Source of the DNA: VRUE01 sp963844395 | GTDB taxonomy: Bacteria; Actinomycetota; Thermoleophilia; Solirubrobacterales; 70-9 | Direction of reading: 5' to 3' | DNA: 64,000 nucleotides | Assembly: GCA_963844395.1 (NCBI GenBank) | Contig: CAWJNX010000001.1 | Coordinates: forward strand, 558,001-622,000 | In this document: one piece after another, positions 1 to 8,500 of the stretch | Layout: every line of letters starts with the position of its first letter | Position numbering within the stretch: the first letter of the stretch is position 1 | Notes under the pieces: generated by a model | What the model saw: the letters and a program-made list of their open reading frames with translations, nothing else | What the model was told of the DNA's origin: nothing | The model's database searches: none | Program-made: the position numbers and the translations under genes

Positions 1-309
1 CTAACTCGCAGCGTGCGCAGGCTCTTGGATCGTACGCCGGTCGATTCGCGCCCCAGATGCAGGCTCGAACCTGCCGTAGAGAACCTCGGAATCGAGGTCC
101 ACTTCGTTGGGCCATTCCACCGTATGGGTCTCGGGATTGACGCTGACCCTCTCAAAGACCTCGCGGTGATCGCGAATCTGGGCGAACACACCACCCTTGG
201 CCATCAAGTCGCTCAGGTCGATCTCCTTCACCGCACCATCGGAGAAGGTCGCGCGAATCCGAAGCCCTTCCAAGGGGACGACATCGGTGATGCTGATGAT
301 CTCGCTCAT
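1..309 (-). CDS. DUF2442 family protein
   Basis: A protein of about 102 residues beginning MSEIISITDV and ending at a TAG that occupies the first three bases of the window. The DUF2442 pattern is visible: a 'xxVxPLxxxxLxxxFxDGxxxxxDL' strand region followed by a stretch ending in the conserved 'tVxWPNxxDLDsExLY' block. A longer frame upstream exists, but the ATG at 309 is preferred because its ATGA overlaps the stop of the DUF4160 gene by 4 bp, which indicates translational coupling. DUF4160 and DUF2442 genes often sit side by side and behave like a small two-gene module; a toxin-antitoxin role has been suggested for such pairs but nothing here proves it. Confidence 0.85.
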   Translation of the reverse strand: MSEIISITDVVPLEGLRIRATFSDGAVKEIDLSDLMAKGGVFAQIRDHREVFERVSVNPETHTVEWPNEVDLDSEVLYGRFEPASGARIDRRTIQEPAHAAS

Positions 310-566
310 TTGAGTGGCTCGATTGGCTCCGGCTTGTCGTAGTTCACGACTCGCTCCCAATTGGCTTCGAGCTTGTCGCGATGCTGCTCGGCCCATTTTC
401 GCACGAGCCGGAGCGCACGCACAGAAAGGGCACCCGCGAGGACCTTTCCGGTCGCGATCTCGACCTTGACCTTCTCGTCGCTATAGCGGGCATGGAAGTG
501 CGGGGGTGGATGGTCGCCGTAGTACATCTCGATCGTGATTCCAAAGAAGCTGCTGATCCGAGGCAT
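306..566 (-). CDS. DUF4160 family protein
   Basis: 86 residues. The hallmark 'FFGIxIxMYYxDHxPPHFHARY' block is near the N-terminus (residues 7-28), followed by a short beta/alpha segment and an Arg/Trp-rich helix ('RALRLVRKWAEQHRDKL') that is typical of DUF4160. It is the first gene of a two-gene unit with the DUF2442 gene (4-bp overlap). The 150 bases upstream, up to the terminator at 720-745, hold no gene that I can support. Biochemical role unknown. Confidence 0.85.
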   Translation of the reverse strand: MPRISSFFGITIEMYYGDHPPPHFHARYSDEKVKVEIATGKVLAGALSVRALRLVRKWAEQHRDKLEANWERVVNYDKPEPIEPLK

Positions 567-719
567 ATGGGCAAGAGCTCACAGGCGACGGGCGCCACAG
601 AGGGAGGGGAGCAGGCCCTCGGCGACGACGTGGAGGATCTTCATGCGCCAACCCTGCGGGGCGGCGGCGCGCGTGTGGCGCGCTAAACGTCAAGAGTTTG
701 TCAATCTTCTGCTAAGCAA

Positions 720-745
720 CTGGGCCGGGATCGCTCCCGGCCCAG
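720..745 (-). terminator. Hairpin terminator after the secreted-protein gene
   Basis: A perfect 11-bp inverted repeat (CTGGGCCGGGA / TCCCGGCCCAG, loop TCGC) lies 24 nt beyond the stop codon of the minus-strand secreted-protein gene. On the minus strand it is followed by TTGCTTAGC rather than a clean T-run, so it is a probable terminator of the hairpin-only type common in high-GC bacteria. Confidence 0.6.
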
Positions 746-769
746 TTCGCCTTCTCAACCGAGCGCTGA

Positions 770-1474
770 CTAGAGCTGGTCGGTGACTGTAATGCCTGTC
801 GGCTGCCCTCCTGGGCCTGTGCCGGTGACTGTGAGGTCGAGGTCGAATTGGGCCGCGTTGGTTGTCGCGGCGCCACACATGCCGTGCCTTATGACGTGGA
901 CGTTGTTGAACGACCCCGTGATGTCGAGATCGTCGGTAGCTGTTGTGGTTGTGACCTGCGCTCCCACGAGCCCAGCCTGGGGCGGGATTGTGTATGTGCA
1001 GATCGAAAAGTCCTCGGCGTTGGGGGCGTTATAGACGTGCTTTTCGATTTTCTGGCCGATGGGGCAGACTATGTCGGCTATGAGCGCGTAGCGGTCGGCA
1101 CCGACTGTATTGCCGATGTGGAATACGTAGTCGCAGCCGTTCATTGTGATTGTCGCCTTATGCGGCCCTGGAAACGATGTGCAATCGGCGTTGTTGTAGT
1201 GCGGAGTGACTGTGATTGTGTTTGCCGGACCGAAAATCGCCTGGTGCGGTGTCACGTTGTACTGATGCCCTGTGTAGACGCTACCTGGGCATTCGATTTT
1301 CTGGCCGAACATTGTTGTTGCGTTCTGGCCGATGCCTGTTTCGAACATGTCCAGTGTCACCGGCCCGTCCGATGTGAGCACGCCCTGCTGAGCCGACGCA
1401 GTCAACGCAGCTACCGCGCTCATCGCGAAGACCGCCGCCAGAGCCAGACCGAGGGCCTTGAGGTTGCGAATCAT
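770..1474 (-). CDS. Secreted protein with Sec signal peptide, unknown function
   Basis: 234 residues. The N-terminus (MIRNLKALGLALAAVFAMSA...) has a basic n-region, a hydrophobic core and an AxA-like end near residue 28 (SAQ), so a classical Sec signal peptide. The mature part is rich in Thr, Gly and Asn and contains six cysteines (in IECPG, ADCTS, NGCDY, DIVCP, SICTY and GMCGA contexts), suggesting three disulfides in an extracytoplasmic beta-rich fold. I do not recognise the family; proteins of this look are frequent in Solirubrobacterales-like genomes. An AG-rich ribosome-binding site (GGAAGAGAGAG) precedes the ATG. It stands alone, with a palindrome upstream (1497-1520) and a hairpin terminator downstream. 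Confidence 0.75.
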   Translation of the reverse strand: MIRNLKALGLALAAVFAMSAVAALTASAQQGVLTSDGPVTLDMFETGIGQNATTMFGQKIECPGSVYTGHQYNVTPHQAIFGPANTITVTPHYNNADCTSFPGPHKATITMNGCDYVFHIGNTVGADRYALIADIVCPIGQKIEKHVYNAPNAEDFSICTYTIPPQAGLVGAQVTTTTATDDLDITGSFNNVHVIRHGMCGAATTNAAQFDLDLTVTGTGPGGQPTGITVTDQL

Positions 1475-1496
1475 CTCTCTCTTCCTTTCGGATTGC

Positions 1497-1520
1497 GATC
1501 TGTCCCCGCGGGGACAGATC
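1497..1520. promoter_or_regulatory. 24-bp perfect palindrome
   Basis: A perfect 24-bp palindrome with the central sequence CCCCGCGGGG, located 22 bp upstream of the secreted-protein start codon and 24 bp downstream of the 3' end of the nucleotidyltransferase gene. It could be a regulator-binding site or the stem of a terminator for the upstream gene. No T-run follows it on the minus strand, so the terminator reading is not certain. Confidence 0.5.
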
Positions 1521-1544
1521 TATGACTGGTAGAGAGAGATTAGA

Positions 1545-2573
1545 TCAGAATTCTTTTCTAATCAGGTACGAAGAATATTTACCGGCGATTGCGCCGATCA
1601 GCATCCCGCCGGCCGGCAACTCCGTGCCTTCGAGCAGGATCGAGTCGCGGATACAGGCTCCGTCGCCGACCCGGCAGCCGTCGGCGAGGATTGCCGGGCC
1701 CTCGATCCGGACCCCGTCGCCCAGTTCGACGCCGGATCCGACCATGACCGGTGCCGTCACCTCGACGCCGTCGAGCGGGACGGCTGCCCAAACGCCGTCG
1801 GCGACTGGCGGCGCCCCGGGCTCGACTTTGACCTCGCCGTGCAGGGCGTCGAGGTTTCCCTGCCGCAACTCGTCAAGGTTGCCGATGTCGTTCCAGTAGG
1901 CGTCGATCTCGTGCGAGTAGAAAGGCACGTCGCCGTCGAGCAGGGCGGGAAAGACGTCCGTCGCCCAATCGGCGAAACCGGGCGGATCGTCCGGGCCGCC
2001 CACCTTGGCCGTCCCCGGCTCCGGGAAGAAGTCGAAGATCTCGGAGCGGAACATGTATATGCCGCAGTTGGCGAGGTCGGAGAGCGCTTCGGCGGGGTCG
2101 GGCTTCTCCTGGAAGCCCTGGATGCGGCCGTCAGTGCCGGTTATCGCCACCCCGAACTGGCTCGTGTCGGCCACCCGCTTGGTGGCCAGCGTCGCGATCC
2201 CGTCATGGGACTCGTGGAACTCGCGCATCGCCCCGAGGTCGATGTCGGTGAGCGCGTCGCCGGAGATGACCAGGAAGGAGTCGCCGAGGAAGTCGGCCGC
2301 GTTGCGGACGCCCCCCGAGGTCCCCAGCAGTTGCTCCTCACGGCTATAGGAGATCTCAATGCCGAATTGCGAGCCGTCGCCGAAGTGGCTCTCGATCAGC
2401 TCCGGGAACCAATGCAGGTTGGCGATCGCCTCGCGGAAGCCGTGGCGGCTGAGCAGGCGCGCGATGTGCTCCATCACCGGCCGGTTCAGCACCGGCACCA
2501 TCGGCTTTGGCATCGCGTAGGTGATCGGGCGCAGCCGGGTGCCGAGGCCGGCGGCGAGGATCATCGCCCTCAT
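1545..2573 (-). CDS. Sugar-1-phosphate nucleotidyltransferase (mannose-1-phosphate guanylyltransferase-like)
   Basis: About 342 residues. The N-terminus MRAMILAAGLGTRLRPIT carries the G-x-G-T-R-L-x-P nucleotide-binding signature of the nucleotidyltransferase family. Further conserved points are 'KPMVPVLNRPV', the metal-binding 'VISGDALTDID' and 'GFQEKP'. The C-terminus (last ~80 residues) is a left-handed beta-helix of hexapeptide repeats (VGSGVELGDGVRIEGPAIL...). It makes NDP-sugars, probably GDP-mannose or a related donor for cell-surface glycans; substrate is not decidable from sequence alone. A TTG two codons upstream is also possible, but the GGAGG sits about 9 nt before this ATG, so I chose it. 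Confidence 0.85.
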   Translation of the reverse strand: MRAMILAAGLGTRLRPITYAMPKPMVPVLNRPVMEHIARLLSRHGFREAIANLHWFPELIESHFGDGSQFGIEISYSREEQLLGTSGGVRNAADFLGDSFLVISGDALTDIDLGAMREFHESHDGIATLATKRVADTSQFGVAITGTDGRIQGFQEKPDPAEALSDLANCGIYMFRSEIFDFFPEPGTAKVGGPDDPPGFADWATDVFPALLDGDVPFYSHEIDAYWNDIGNLDELRQGNLDALHGEVKVEPGAPPVADGVWAAVPLDGVEVTAPVMVGSGVELGDGVRIEGPAILADGCRVGDGACIRDSILLEGTELPAGGMLIGAIAGKYSSYLIRKEF

Positions 2574-2595
2574 AGACAAGCCCCTCCGGTGAGGA

Positions 2596-3868
2596 TCAGG
2601 TGCCCTGGTCCCAGCTGGCGAGGTACTTGCTCTGCGCCTCGCTGAGACCGTCGATCTCGATCCCCTTCGAGGCCAGCTTGAGGCGGGCGATCTCCTTGTC
2701 GATCTCGCGCGGGACCGGGTGCACCTTCGTCTCCAGGGTCTCGTGGTTCTTGACCATGAACTCGGCGGCGAGAGCCTGGTTGGCGAAGCTCATATCCATC
2801 ACCGCAGCCGGGTGGCCCTCCGCGGTCGCCAGGTTGACCAGGCGGCCCTCAGCGAGCAGGTAGATCTCCCGCCCGTCCTTGAGTCGGTGGCCCTCAACCA
2901 GCGGCCGCGCTTCGTAGGTTCGACTCGGTCAGCGCGTCGAGGTCGCCCTTGTTGATCTCGACGTCGAAGTGGCCCGAGTTGCAGACGATCGCGCCGCTCT
3001 TCATCACGTCGAACATCTCACCGGCGACGGCATCGCGGTTGCCGGTTACCGAGATGAAGACATCGCCCTGCCGGGCCGCCTCGATGCCGGGCATCACGTC
3101 GAAGCCGTCCATCACGGCCTCCAGCGCCCGCAGCGGATCGACCTCGCAGGCGATCACGTGGGCGCCGTGGCCCTTGGCCCGCATCGCCACACCCTTGCCG
3201 CACCAGCCGTAGCCGATGACGACGACGCGCAGGCCGGCGATCAACACGTTGGTGGCGCGGATCACGCCGTCGAGCGTCGACTGTCCGGTGCCGTAACGGT
3301 TGTCGAAGAAATGCTTGGTGTCGGCGTCGTTGACCGCGACGATCGGGAAGCCGAGTTTGCCCTCCGCCTCGAGCGCTTCGAGGCGGATCACCCCGGTGGT
3401 CGTCTCCTCGGTTCCGCCGTAGACCTCCGAAAGCTGCTCAGGGCGCTGGCCGTGGAGAACGCTGATCACATCGGCGCCGTCGTCCATCGTGATGTGGGGA
3501 TGCTTGTCGACGGCCGCCTCGATGTGGCGGTAGTAGGTGTCGTTGTCCTCGCCGTTGATCGCGTGAACCTCGGCGCCATAACGGTTGACCAGGGCGGCCG
3601 CCGTGTCGTCCTGGGTCGAAAGCGGGTTCGAGGCGCAGAGCGCGACGTCGGCACCCCCCGCCATCAACGTGCGAACCAGGTTCGCCGTCTCCGTCGTGAC
3701 GTGCAGGCAGCAGGCCATCCGGATTCCCTCAAACGGCTTCTCGCGCTCGAAGCGCTCGCGGATCTGTCCCAGCACGGGCATCTGACGATCTGCCCACTCG
3801 ATCCGCTTCTGCCCGGCGTCGGCAAGGGCGAGGTCGGCGATGTCGTAGTTGGAGGCGGCGGTTGCCAT
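2596..3868 (-). pseudogene. ahcY: Adenosylhomocysteinase, split by a +1 frameshift near 2917
   Basis: S-adenosylhomocysteine hydrolase hydrolyses SAH to adenosine and homocysteine in the methyl cycle (cytoplasm). The N-terminal ~317 residues read MATAASNYDIADL... and include the 'CLHVTTETANLV' start block, 'NPLSTQDD', and the Rossmann NAD motif 'VVIGYGWCGKGVA'. After '...LDALTESN' (codon 2918-2920) the frame hits a stop; the expected continuation YEARPLVEGHRLKDG... EGHPAAVMDMSFANQ is present one base out of frame down to the TGA at 2596. Deleting one base of the GG pair at 2917-2918 restores a ~423-residue protein of normal length. The start is set by AAAGGA five bases before the ATG. Because this enzyme is usually indispensable, a sequence error is more likely than a true pseudogene. 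Confidence 0.9.
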
Positions 3869-3988
3869 CGGGTCCTTTCTGGTCATTCAGGGGCTGCGAA
3901 CCAGGCAAGGATACGCAGATGCCGCGCAGGGCTCAGGGACGGTCGGACGCCAGGGCGGCGGAGCGCTCGTGCCTGCTGAGCGGAGGGC

Positions 3989-4579
3989 TCAGCCGTCGGC
4001 GTGGGAAGGCAGTTCGAACTGCATGATCGAGACAGAGGTGCGGATCGGATCCTCATCACTTTCCGCCCTGCGCATCACGGACTTCTCGCGTATTGCCAGC
4101 AAGTTCTCCAAGGTCCCTGCCAAAACAGCGATCGATTCCTGCCAGCCCTCCTTGTCCAGGATCAGAATCGTGCGGCTGAGATGACGATTAATTGCATCCG
4201 CCGTTTCTCCTCGCACGGCTTCGTCGAGATCAGTGGCGATTAGACGGAGAATCCCCATCGTGACAACGAGGCGTTTCGACTTCGACAAGCTTTTCCAGGT
4301 ATCAGCATCGAAAAAATGGCGAACAGTCGCGCGGTAGAAGTACTCGGTAGCACCGCGCCGCTTTTTCGTTTCGACCAGCTCGATGCAGCCGAGATCGCGG
4401 AGCTTGTCAACATGGAACCAGACTGCACTGACGCTTTTATCTAGTTCGGCAGCGATTTCTTTCGTGCTGGCCGGGCGTTCAGTGAAGACAGCCAAGGCAT
4501 GCGCCCGAGTCTCGTGGGATAGCGCCGTCACAAGCCGTTCGTCCACAAGCCTCGGATTCTTCAACTGCTTCGCCGCCAC
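3989..4579 (-). CDS. ArsR-type winged helix-turn-helix regulator
   Basis: 196 residues. Residues ~15-75 form a winged helix: 'LVTALSHETRAHALAVFTERPASTKEIAAELDKSVSAVWFHVDKLRDLGCIELVE', with the recognition helix at 'SVSAVWFHVDKL' and a wing at 'TKKRRGATEYFYRA'. The remaining ~110 residues are an alpha-rich effector/dimer domain ending in a beta strand (SVSIMQFELPS). Its architecture and C-terminal 'WQESI...' helix resemble the second regulator at 4956-5573, so the two are probably paralogues. They are transcribed divergently around a 376-bp region that contains an inverted repeat, a tiny ORF and a terminator. No metal-binding Cys cluster is visible. Ligand and targets unknown. Confidence 0.8.
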   Translation of the reverse strand: MAAKQLKNPRLVDERLVTALSHETRAHALAVFTERPASTKEIAAELDKSVSAVWFHVDKLRDLGCIELVETKKRRGATEYFYRATVRHFFDADTWKSLSKSKRLVVTMGILRLIATDLDEAVRGETADAINRHLSRTILILDKEGWQESIAVLAGTLENLLAIREKSVMRRAESDEDPIRTSVSIMQFELPSHADG

Positions 4580-4665
4580 CTTCGTCCCCTCTCATCTCAT
4601 TTGCAGAAGCGCATCGATGCTAGTCGATTCCATCTGATCAATTTGCGCGCTTTTTGCTAAAGCGA

Positions 4666-4700
4666 GCTAATCGTTTAAGGAACCTTAAGCGATGGTTAGC
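4666..4700. promoter_or_regulatory. Inverted repeat, candidate operator
   Basis: GCTAA-TCGTTTAAGG-AA-CCTTAAGCGA-TGG-TTAGC: core arms TTAAGG/CCTTAA separated by AA, extended by CG/CG and by outer arms GCTAA/TTAGC with a 3-nt offset. It lies about 87 bp upstream of the minus-strand regulator start and 89 bp upstream of the 20-codon ORF, where an autoregulatory ArsR-type site would be expected. Binding is inferred. Confidence 0.5.
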
Positions 4701-4788
4701 ACTTGCGGCTGCTGCTGGGAGGAGTTGAGACAGCTCTCCAAGCGGCCGCTGCTCGATTTCCAACCAGCAGGGAGAGGAGGTGATTTAC

Positions 4789-4851
4789 GTGCTGACGATT
4801 ACGACCGCAGGGCGCTCGCTCCCCACCGCCGCAATCTCCAAGGGCAACTAA
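4789..4851 (+). CDS. Candidate 20-residue peptide ORF with strong ribosome-binding site
   Basis: GTG start, 20 codons, TAA stop, predicted product MLTITTAGRSLPTAAISKGN. The reason to call it is the ribosome-binding site: GAGGAGGTGA, an almost complete anti-16S complement, with AGGAGG ending 8 nt before the GTG, stronger than that of most genes in this window. A rho-independent terminator starts 14 nt after the stop, so the ORF has its own short transcription unit of roughly 100-200 nt. The peptide has no signal sequence or cysteines; its Thr/Ser/Ala-rich middle around 'RSLP' is not a motif I recognise. It may be a signalling or regulatory peptide, or a non-coding RNA with a chance ORF. An in-frame GTG three codons upstream overlaps the SD and is unlikely. 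Confidence 0.4.
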   Translation: MLTITTAGRSLPTAAISKGN

Positions 4852-4865
4852 CTAGAGGAGGCTCC

Positions 4866-4905
4866 GGCTCGACCCCCACAGAGGGGGTCGAGCCGAATCT
4901 TTTTC
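4866..4905 (+). terminator. Strong rho-independent terminator
   Basis: A perfect 12-bp stem (GGCTCGACCCCC / GGGGGTCGAGCC) with a 5-nt loop ACAGA, followed by GAATCTTTTTCTC on the plus strand. This is the clearest intrinsic terminator in the window. It ends the short transcript carrying the 20-codon ORF and insulates the downstream regulator at 4956. Confidence 0.85.
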
Positions 4906-4955
4906 TCGGAGATTGCTAAGGAGTATTTCTTGATGCCTTCGACTATTCGGTAAGA

Positions 4956-5573
4956 ATGTCCGAGCGCAACGTGAAACTTTCCGTATTCAGCGTCTCTAGA
5001 AAGGCAATTCCCGTGAACATCCAGCTGGTCAGAGCCCTTACCAATCCGACTCGTATTCGGATTCTCGACGCCATCGCGGAGGGGACGGCCAGCCTGAGTC
5101 AGCTCGCGAAGACCCTGGACGAGAAGCTCAGCGTCGTCGATTACCACGTCAGGGTCCTGCGGACGACCGGCTGCATCCGGCAGGTCGAGGGCGAGCAGTC
5201 GGGACCTGCCGGCGAACGCACCTACGAACTGGCGCCGACCGCGAAGCCGACCCGGCATATGGCGCCGGAGCGGCTAATCCGGTCGGGCTTCGGACACCCC
5301 CCTGCCGCTGTTGTGCAATCGATCGTCGAGCGGGGCATGACCAATCCTGGGACAGACATCTTCGGCGACGGCAAGGATCAGCTGAGCTGCGCCTCGATAG
5401 TCGTCAACGCGCAGGGATGGCGGGAGATCTCAGCGGCGATCGCCGAGGCCGTGGACCGCATCTCAACTGCCCACGAGGAGAGCGCTCGGCGACTCAGCGA
5501 CAGCGGCGAGGAAAGCATCAGCGCAACGATCGCCCTAGCCAGTTTCGAGACCGACCGCGGCCGCGCGGCGTAG
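4956..5573 (+). CDS. ArsR-type winged helix-turn-helix regulator
   Basis: 205 residues. After a ~20-residue lead, a winged helix is visible: 'LVRALTNPTRIRILDAIAEGTASLSQLAKTLDEKLSVVDYHVRVLRTTGCIRQVE', with recognition helix 'SVVDYHVRVL' and wing 'QSGPAGERTYELAP'. The C-terminal half is helical and contains 'NAQGWREISAAIAEAVDRI', resembling the 'EGWQESIAVL' region of the regulator at 3989-4579. A GTG at 5013 is an alternative start that would trim the N-terminal lead. It ends 12 bp from the convergent restriction-modification gene. It probably controls itself or the small unit upstream; this is inferred from position only. Confidence 0.8.
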   Translation: MSERNVKLSVFSVSRKAIPVNIQLVRALTNPTRIRILDAIAEGTASLSQLAKTLDEKLSVVDYHVRVLRTTGCIRQVEGEQSGPAGERTYELAPTAKPTRHMAPERLIRSGFGHPPAAVVQSIVERGMTNPGTDIFGDGKDQLSCASIVVNAQGWREISAAIAEAVDRISTAHEESARRLSDSGEESISATIALASFETDRGRAA

Positions 5574-5585
5574 CGAGAAGGGGAT

Positions 5586-8500
5586 CTATGCCGCTGACGC
5601 CTCGGCCGCCTTGGCTCGCGCGGTCGCATGCGCCACGACCTCGTCCTCCAGATCGGTCGGAAGCGCATAGAGCGCGCAGACCAGGCGCTCTGCCGTCTCG
5701 ACCAAGATGCGTCCCTCCGCGATCAGGTCGGTAACTTCAGCCGTCCCGCTTTCCACGTCCTTCAGAAATGCCTCGACATCGCGGGGCACTTCCGCCGCAA
5801 GAAGGTCCGTCGGCCCGAGTCTACGATCGGCTAGGAGCTCGCCAAGCAGCATCAGCTTGGTGCGCGGGCCTTCAACCTCGGCGACCGGCTGCCGACGATA
5901 TCTGAATACCAGCCTGTCGCCCTCGAGCATGCCACTGCCGATCGTCCCATCGGTGTGAATCGAGTGCGCGAGCTCGGGATCGACGCGGATCGAGACGCGC
6001 GCCTTCTTCGGCAGGGCGGCGACGAAGGCATCGATGCTGGGGGCGACCGTCTCCGTCAACCATGGATCCTTGACGACGCGGGTCAGCGCTGGGAAGCGAT
6101 CCCGGAAGAGAAGCAGGGCGCGGCGGTTGTCGACGATTGCACGAACGACGGCCTCAAGCGCGTGCGCAGCCTCGACGGCCTCGGGGGCGTCGGCGGCAAG
6201 TCCGCCATCGCCGCGATCGCGTAGATCGGCTCCGATCTCGAGGGCGATCTTCGCTGCCCCGAGCTCATCGTTTTTTTTCAGCGCCATCCGCAATTTCTTC
6301 AGCCGGTTCCGCTCGGTCCTAGTAGAGAAGTTGACATGCCGGTAAGGGATCTCCTTCATCCGCTTCGGCTCGTAGTTACGCCAAACGTCTCGGGGCGCCT
6401 TGCCGCGAATCGAATACCAGAGATCGAGCAGCTCGGAGTTGAGCAGGCCCCCCAGGTAAACGACGGAGAGTCCCGCTTCGACCGGCACCACTAACGTCGT
6501 CTTGATAGAGGGTTGCCACGAGCCATCCTCATCAATCGCAAAACGCCCCCGATTGGTTCGATAGAGCGCAATCACCTTTGGACCACGAAATTGTCTGCGA
6601 ACTCGCGGTCGAACAGTCTCCCACCAGGTCATCGCTGGATTCGAGAGCACATCGAATCGATTGGCGAGAACCGGCTTCCAACGTTCAAGTGCCGCAATGA
6701 CATCGGGGGGAGGCTGGTCGCCATGGAATAGCCACACCAGGCTCGTGTATTGCTGCGAGTCAACCGCGCCGTACAAAATCGCCCCAGGCTCCATGCTTCG
6801 GGCCAGCAGAGCGCGATTTTCCGACCATGGCGGCTCTTTCTCCAATCCCGCGGGCAGCTCAAGGATCGGTTCGCCTATCTGCGGATTGATTGCTGACAGC
6901 TGACGACTCGCTTCCGGGAACTCCAGTTCAAGCCTGCGCTTAATCCGCTTGGTGAAGGAGTCGGCGCCCGTCTTGATTCCCTGCGGAATGCTCCAGCGCA
7001 GGTCAAGCCTCTCGATCGAGTTGTCGTTGCCCTCTAGCCCTCTCTCCAGACTGGCCACAACTCGGGATCCGACGTCTTTCACTCCATGCTTGATCGGCCA
7101 CGGCCGATCGCTAACCAGCCCTGCCTGCTTGACGTCGTGCACATGAATCCCATTTTTGCGGCCTTGCCGACCAACGGCCCGCGCACTCATCTCGGCGAGG
7201 AGCGCCTCGCGATCCGGGGTTCTGGCTTCAACATCACCCGCAAGAGAGCATGCAGCTTCGATTTCGTTTTCCAGCGCCACTACCCGCATTTTGTGGCTCT
7301 TCGGAGCCTCGGCCTTGGTGGCGATCAGGATCGCGCTCTCGACCGTCGGAGTCGGCGCCCGGCGATTGCGCCGCCGTGCATCTTCGCCCGGCGCAAATAG
7401 CCGGTAGCCGCCGAAGAGGAAGAGCTCGTCGAGGCGCAGGGTAGAAGCGAGCTTCTCCCTGAGCCAGTCGGCGTTGCCGGCATTCATCCAGGCGGCCGGG
7501 ACGATCACGCAGAGACGACCGCCCGGGGCTACGAGCTCCGCCGCCATGTAGAGGAAGTAATAGAGATAGTCGCTCTTGCCGTGATAGATCCCGTTCCAGG
7601 CGTCAATCCGCCGCAGCCGTTCGAACAGCGGCTTGTTGTTCGCCTCGGCGACGTACGGTGGATTGCCGACGACGAGATCGAAGTCCCCCTCACGAATGCG
7701 GCTGAAGGCTGCCTGCTTCTCGGGGTCGAGCGTGCCGGAAAGGCCGAAACGCTCGTCAGCTTTCAGCAAGGCGTGGTCGGCACGCTGATCCGGCTCGAGC
7801 CCCTCGATGCTCGCCGCCGCCGTCGGCTTGGCTTTGAGCGAATCCTCGTGGACGACACTGAGAACGAAGGACGGCACATCCTTCCCGGCGTGACCGAGTG
7901 CACCTAGCAGCCGTGAGACCTGGAGAAGCAGATTGATCTCCGTGAGGTAGTACGGGAACGGACTGATCTCGATCGCGTGCACACCCGACGCGATTGCCCT
8001 GAGGGCGTCGAACTGAAGCTCGGTGTCCCCTTGCAGGGCTCCCGAGTCGTCGATCACGCGACGTGCGATCTCTACGTCAAAGCCTCCCGAGCCGCTGGCG
8101 AAATCGAAGGTCTTGAGGGGCAAACGATCGTCGCCTTCGATGCGCATAACCCCTTCGGCTCCGTTGAAGCCGGCCCGGTCGAGCATGAATCGCACCACCT
8201 CGCGCGGCGTGTAGAACTGGCCCAGCCGCTCGCGGTCGATCTCGTCAACGTAGGACTCATAGAGGCCCCCGAGGACATCGGCATCCAGTCGATCGAGCGG
8301 GAACTGCGTAAACGAGTAGAGAACCTCCACCAAGGGGTCTTCGCTGGGGCTGTACCAGTCGTAGGTGCTCTGACGCTCGAAGAGCCAGTGATAGCGCTGG
8401 GCGCCGGCGGCAAAGGCGCTCCGCAGGACCTCGCGCGCCTTCTCGCCGAGTTCTTCATAGACGTCTCGAAAGCCACCGTCGTAGAGCTGCTCGCGGATGA

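Larger units (their letters stand above)
4580..4955. other. 376-bp intergenic region between two divergent regulators
   Basis: This region contains an inverted repeat (4666-4700), a 20-codon ORF with a near-perfect ribosome-binding site (4789-4851) and a strong terminator (4866-4905). It is noticeably AT-richer than the flanking genes in its first 100 bases, as expected for promoters. Nothing else is supported. A longer overlapping frame starting at 4692 (MVSTCGCCW...) runs through the terminator stem and has no good ribosome-binding site, so I do not call it. Confidence 0.6.

Noticed and set aside
3869..3988. Possible SAH riboswitch upstream of ahcY
   Set aside because: The leader is GC-rich with some pairing, but I could not place the conserved SAH-motif core; a covariance-model search would be needed to reopen this.
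4692..4919. 75-codon frame starting MVSTCGCCW
   Set aside because: It runs through the terminator stem, lacks a ribosome-binding site and overlaps the better-supported 20-codon ORF.
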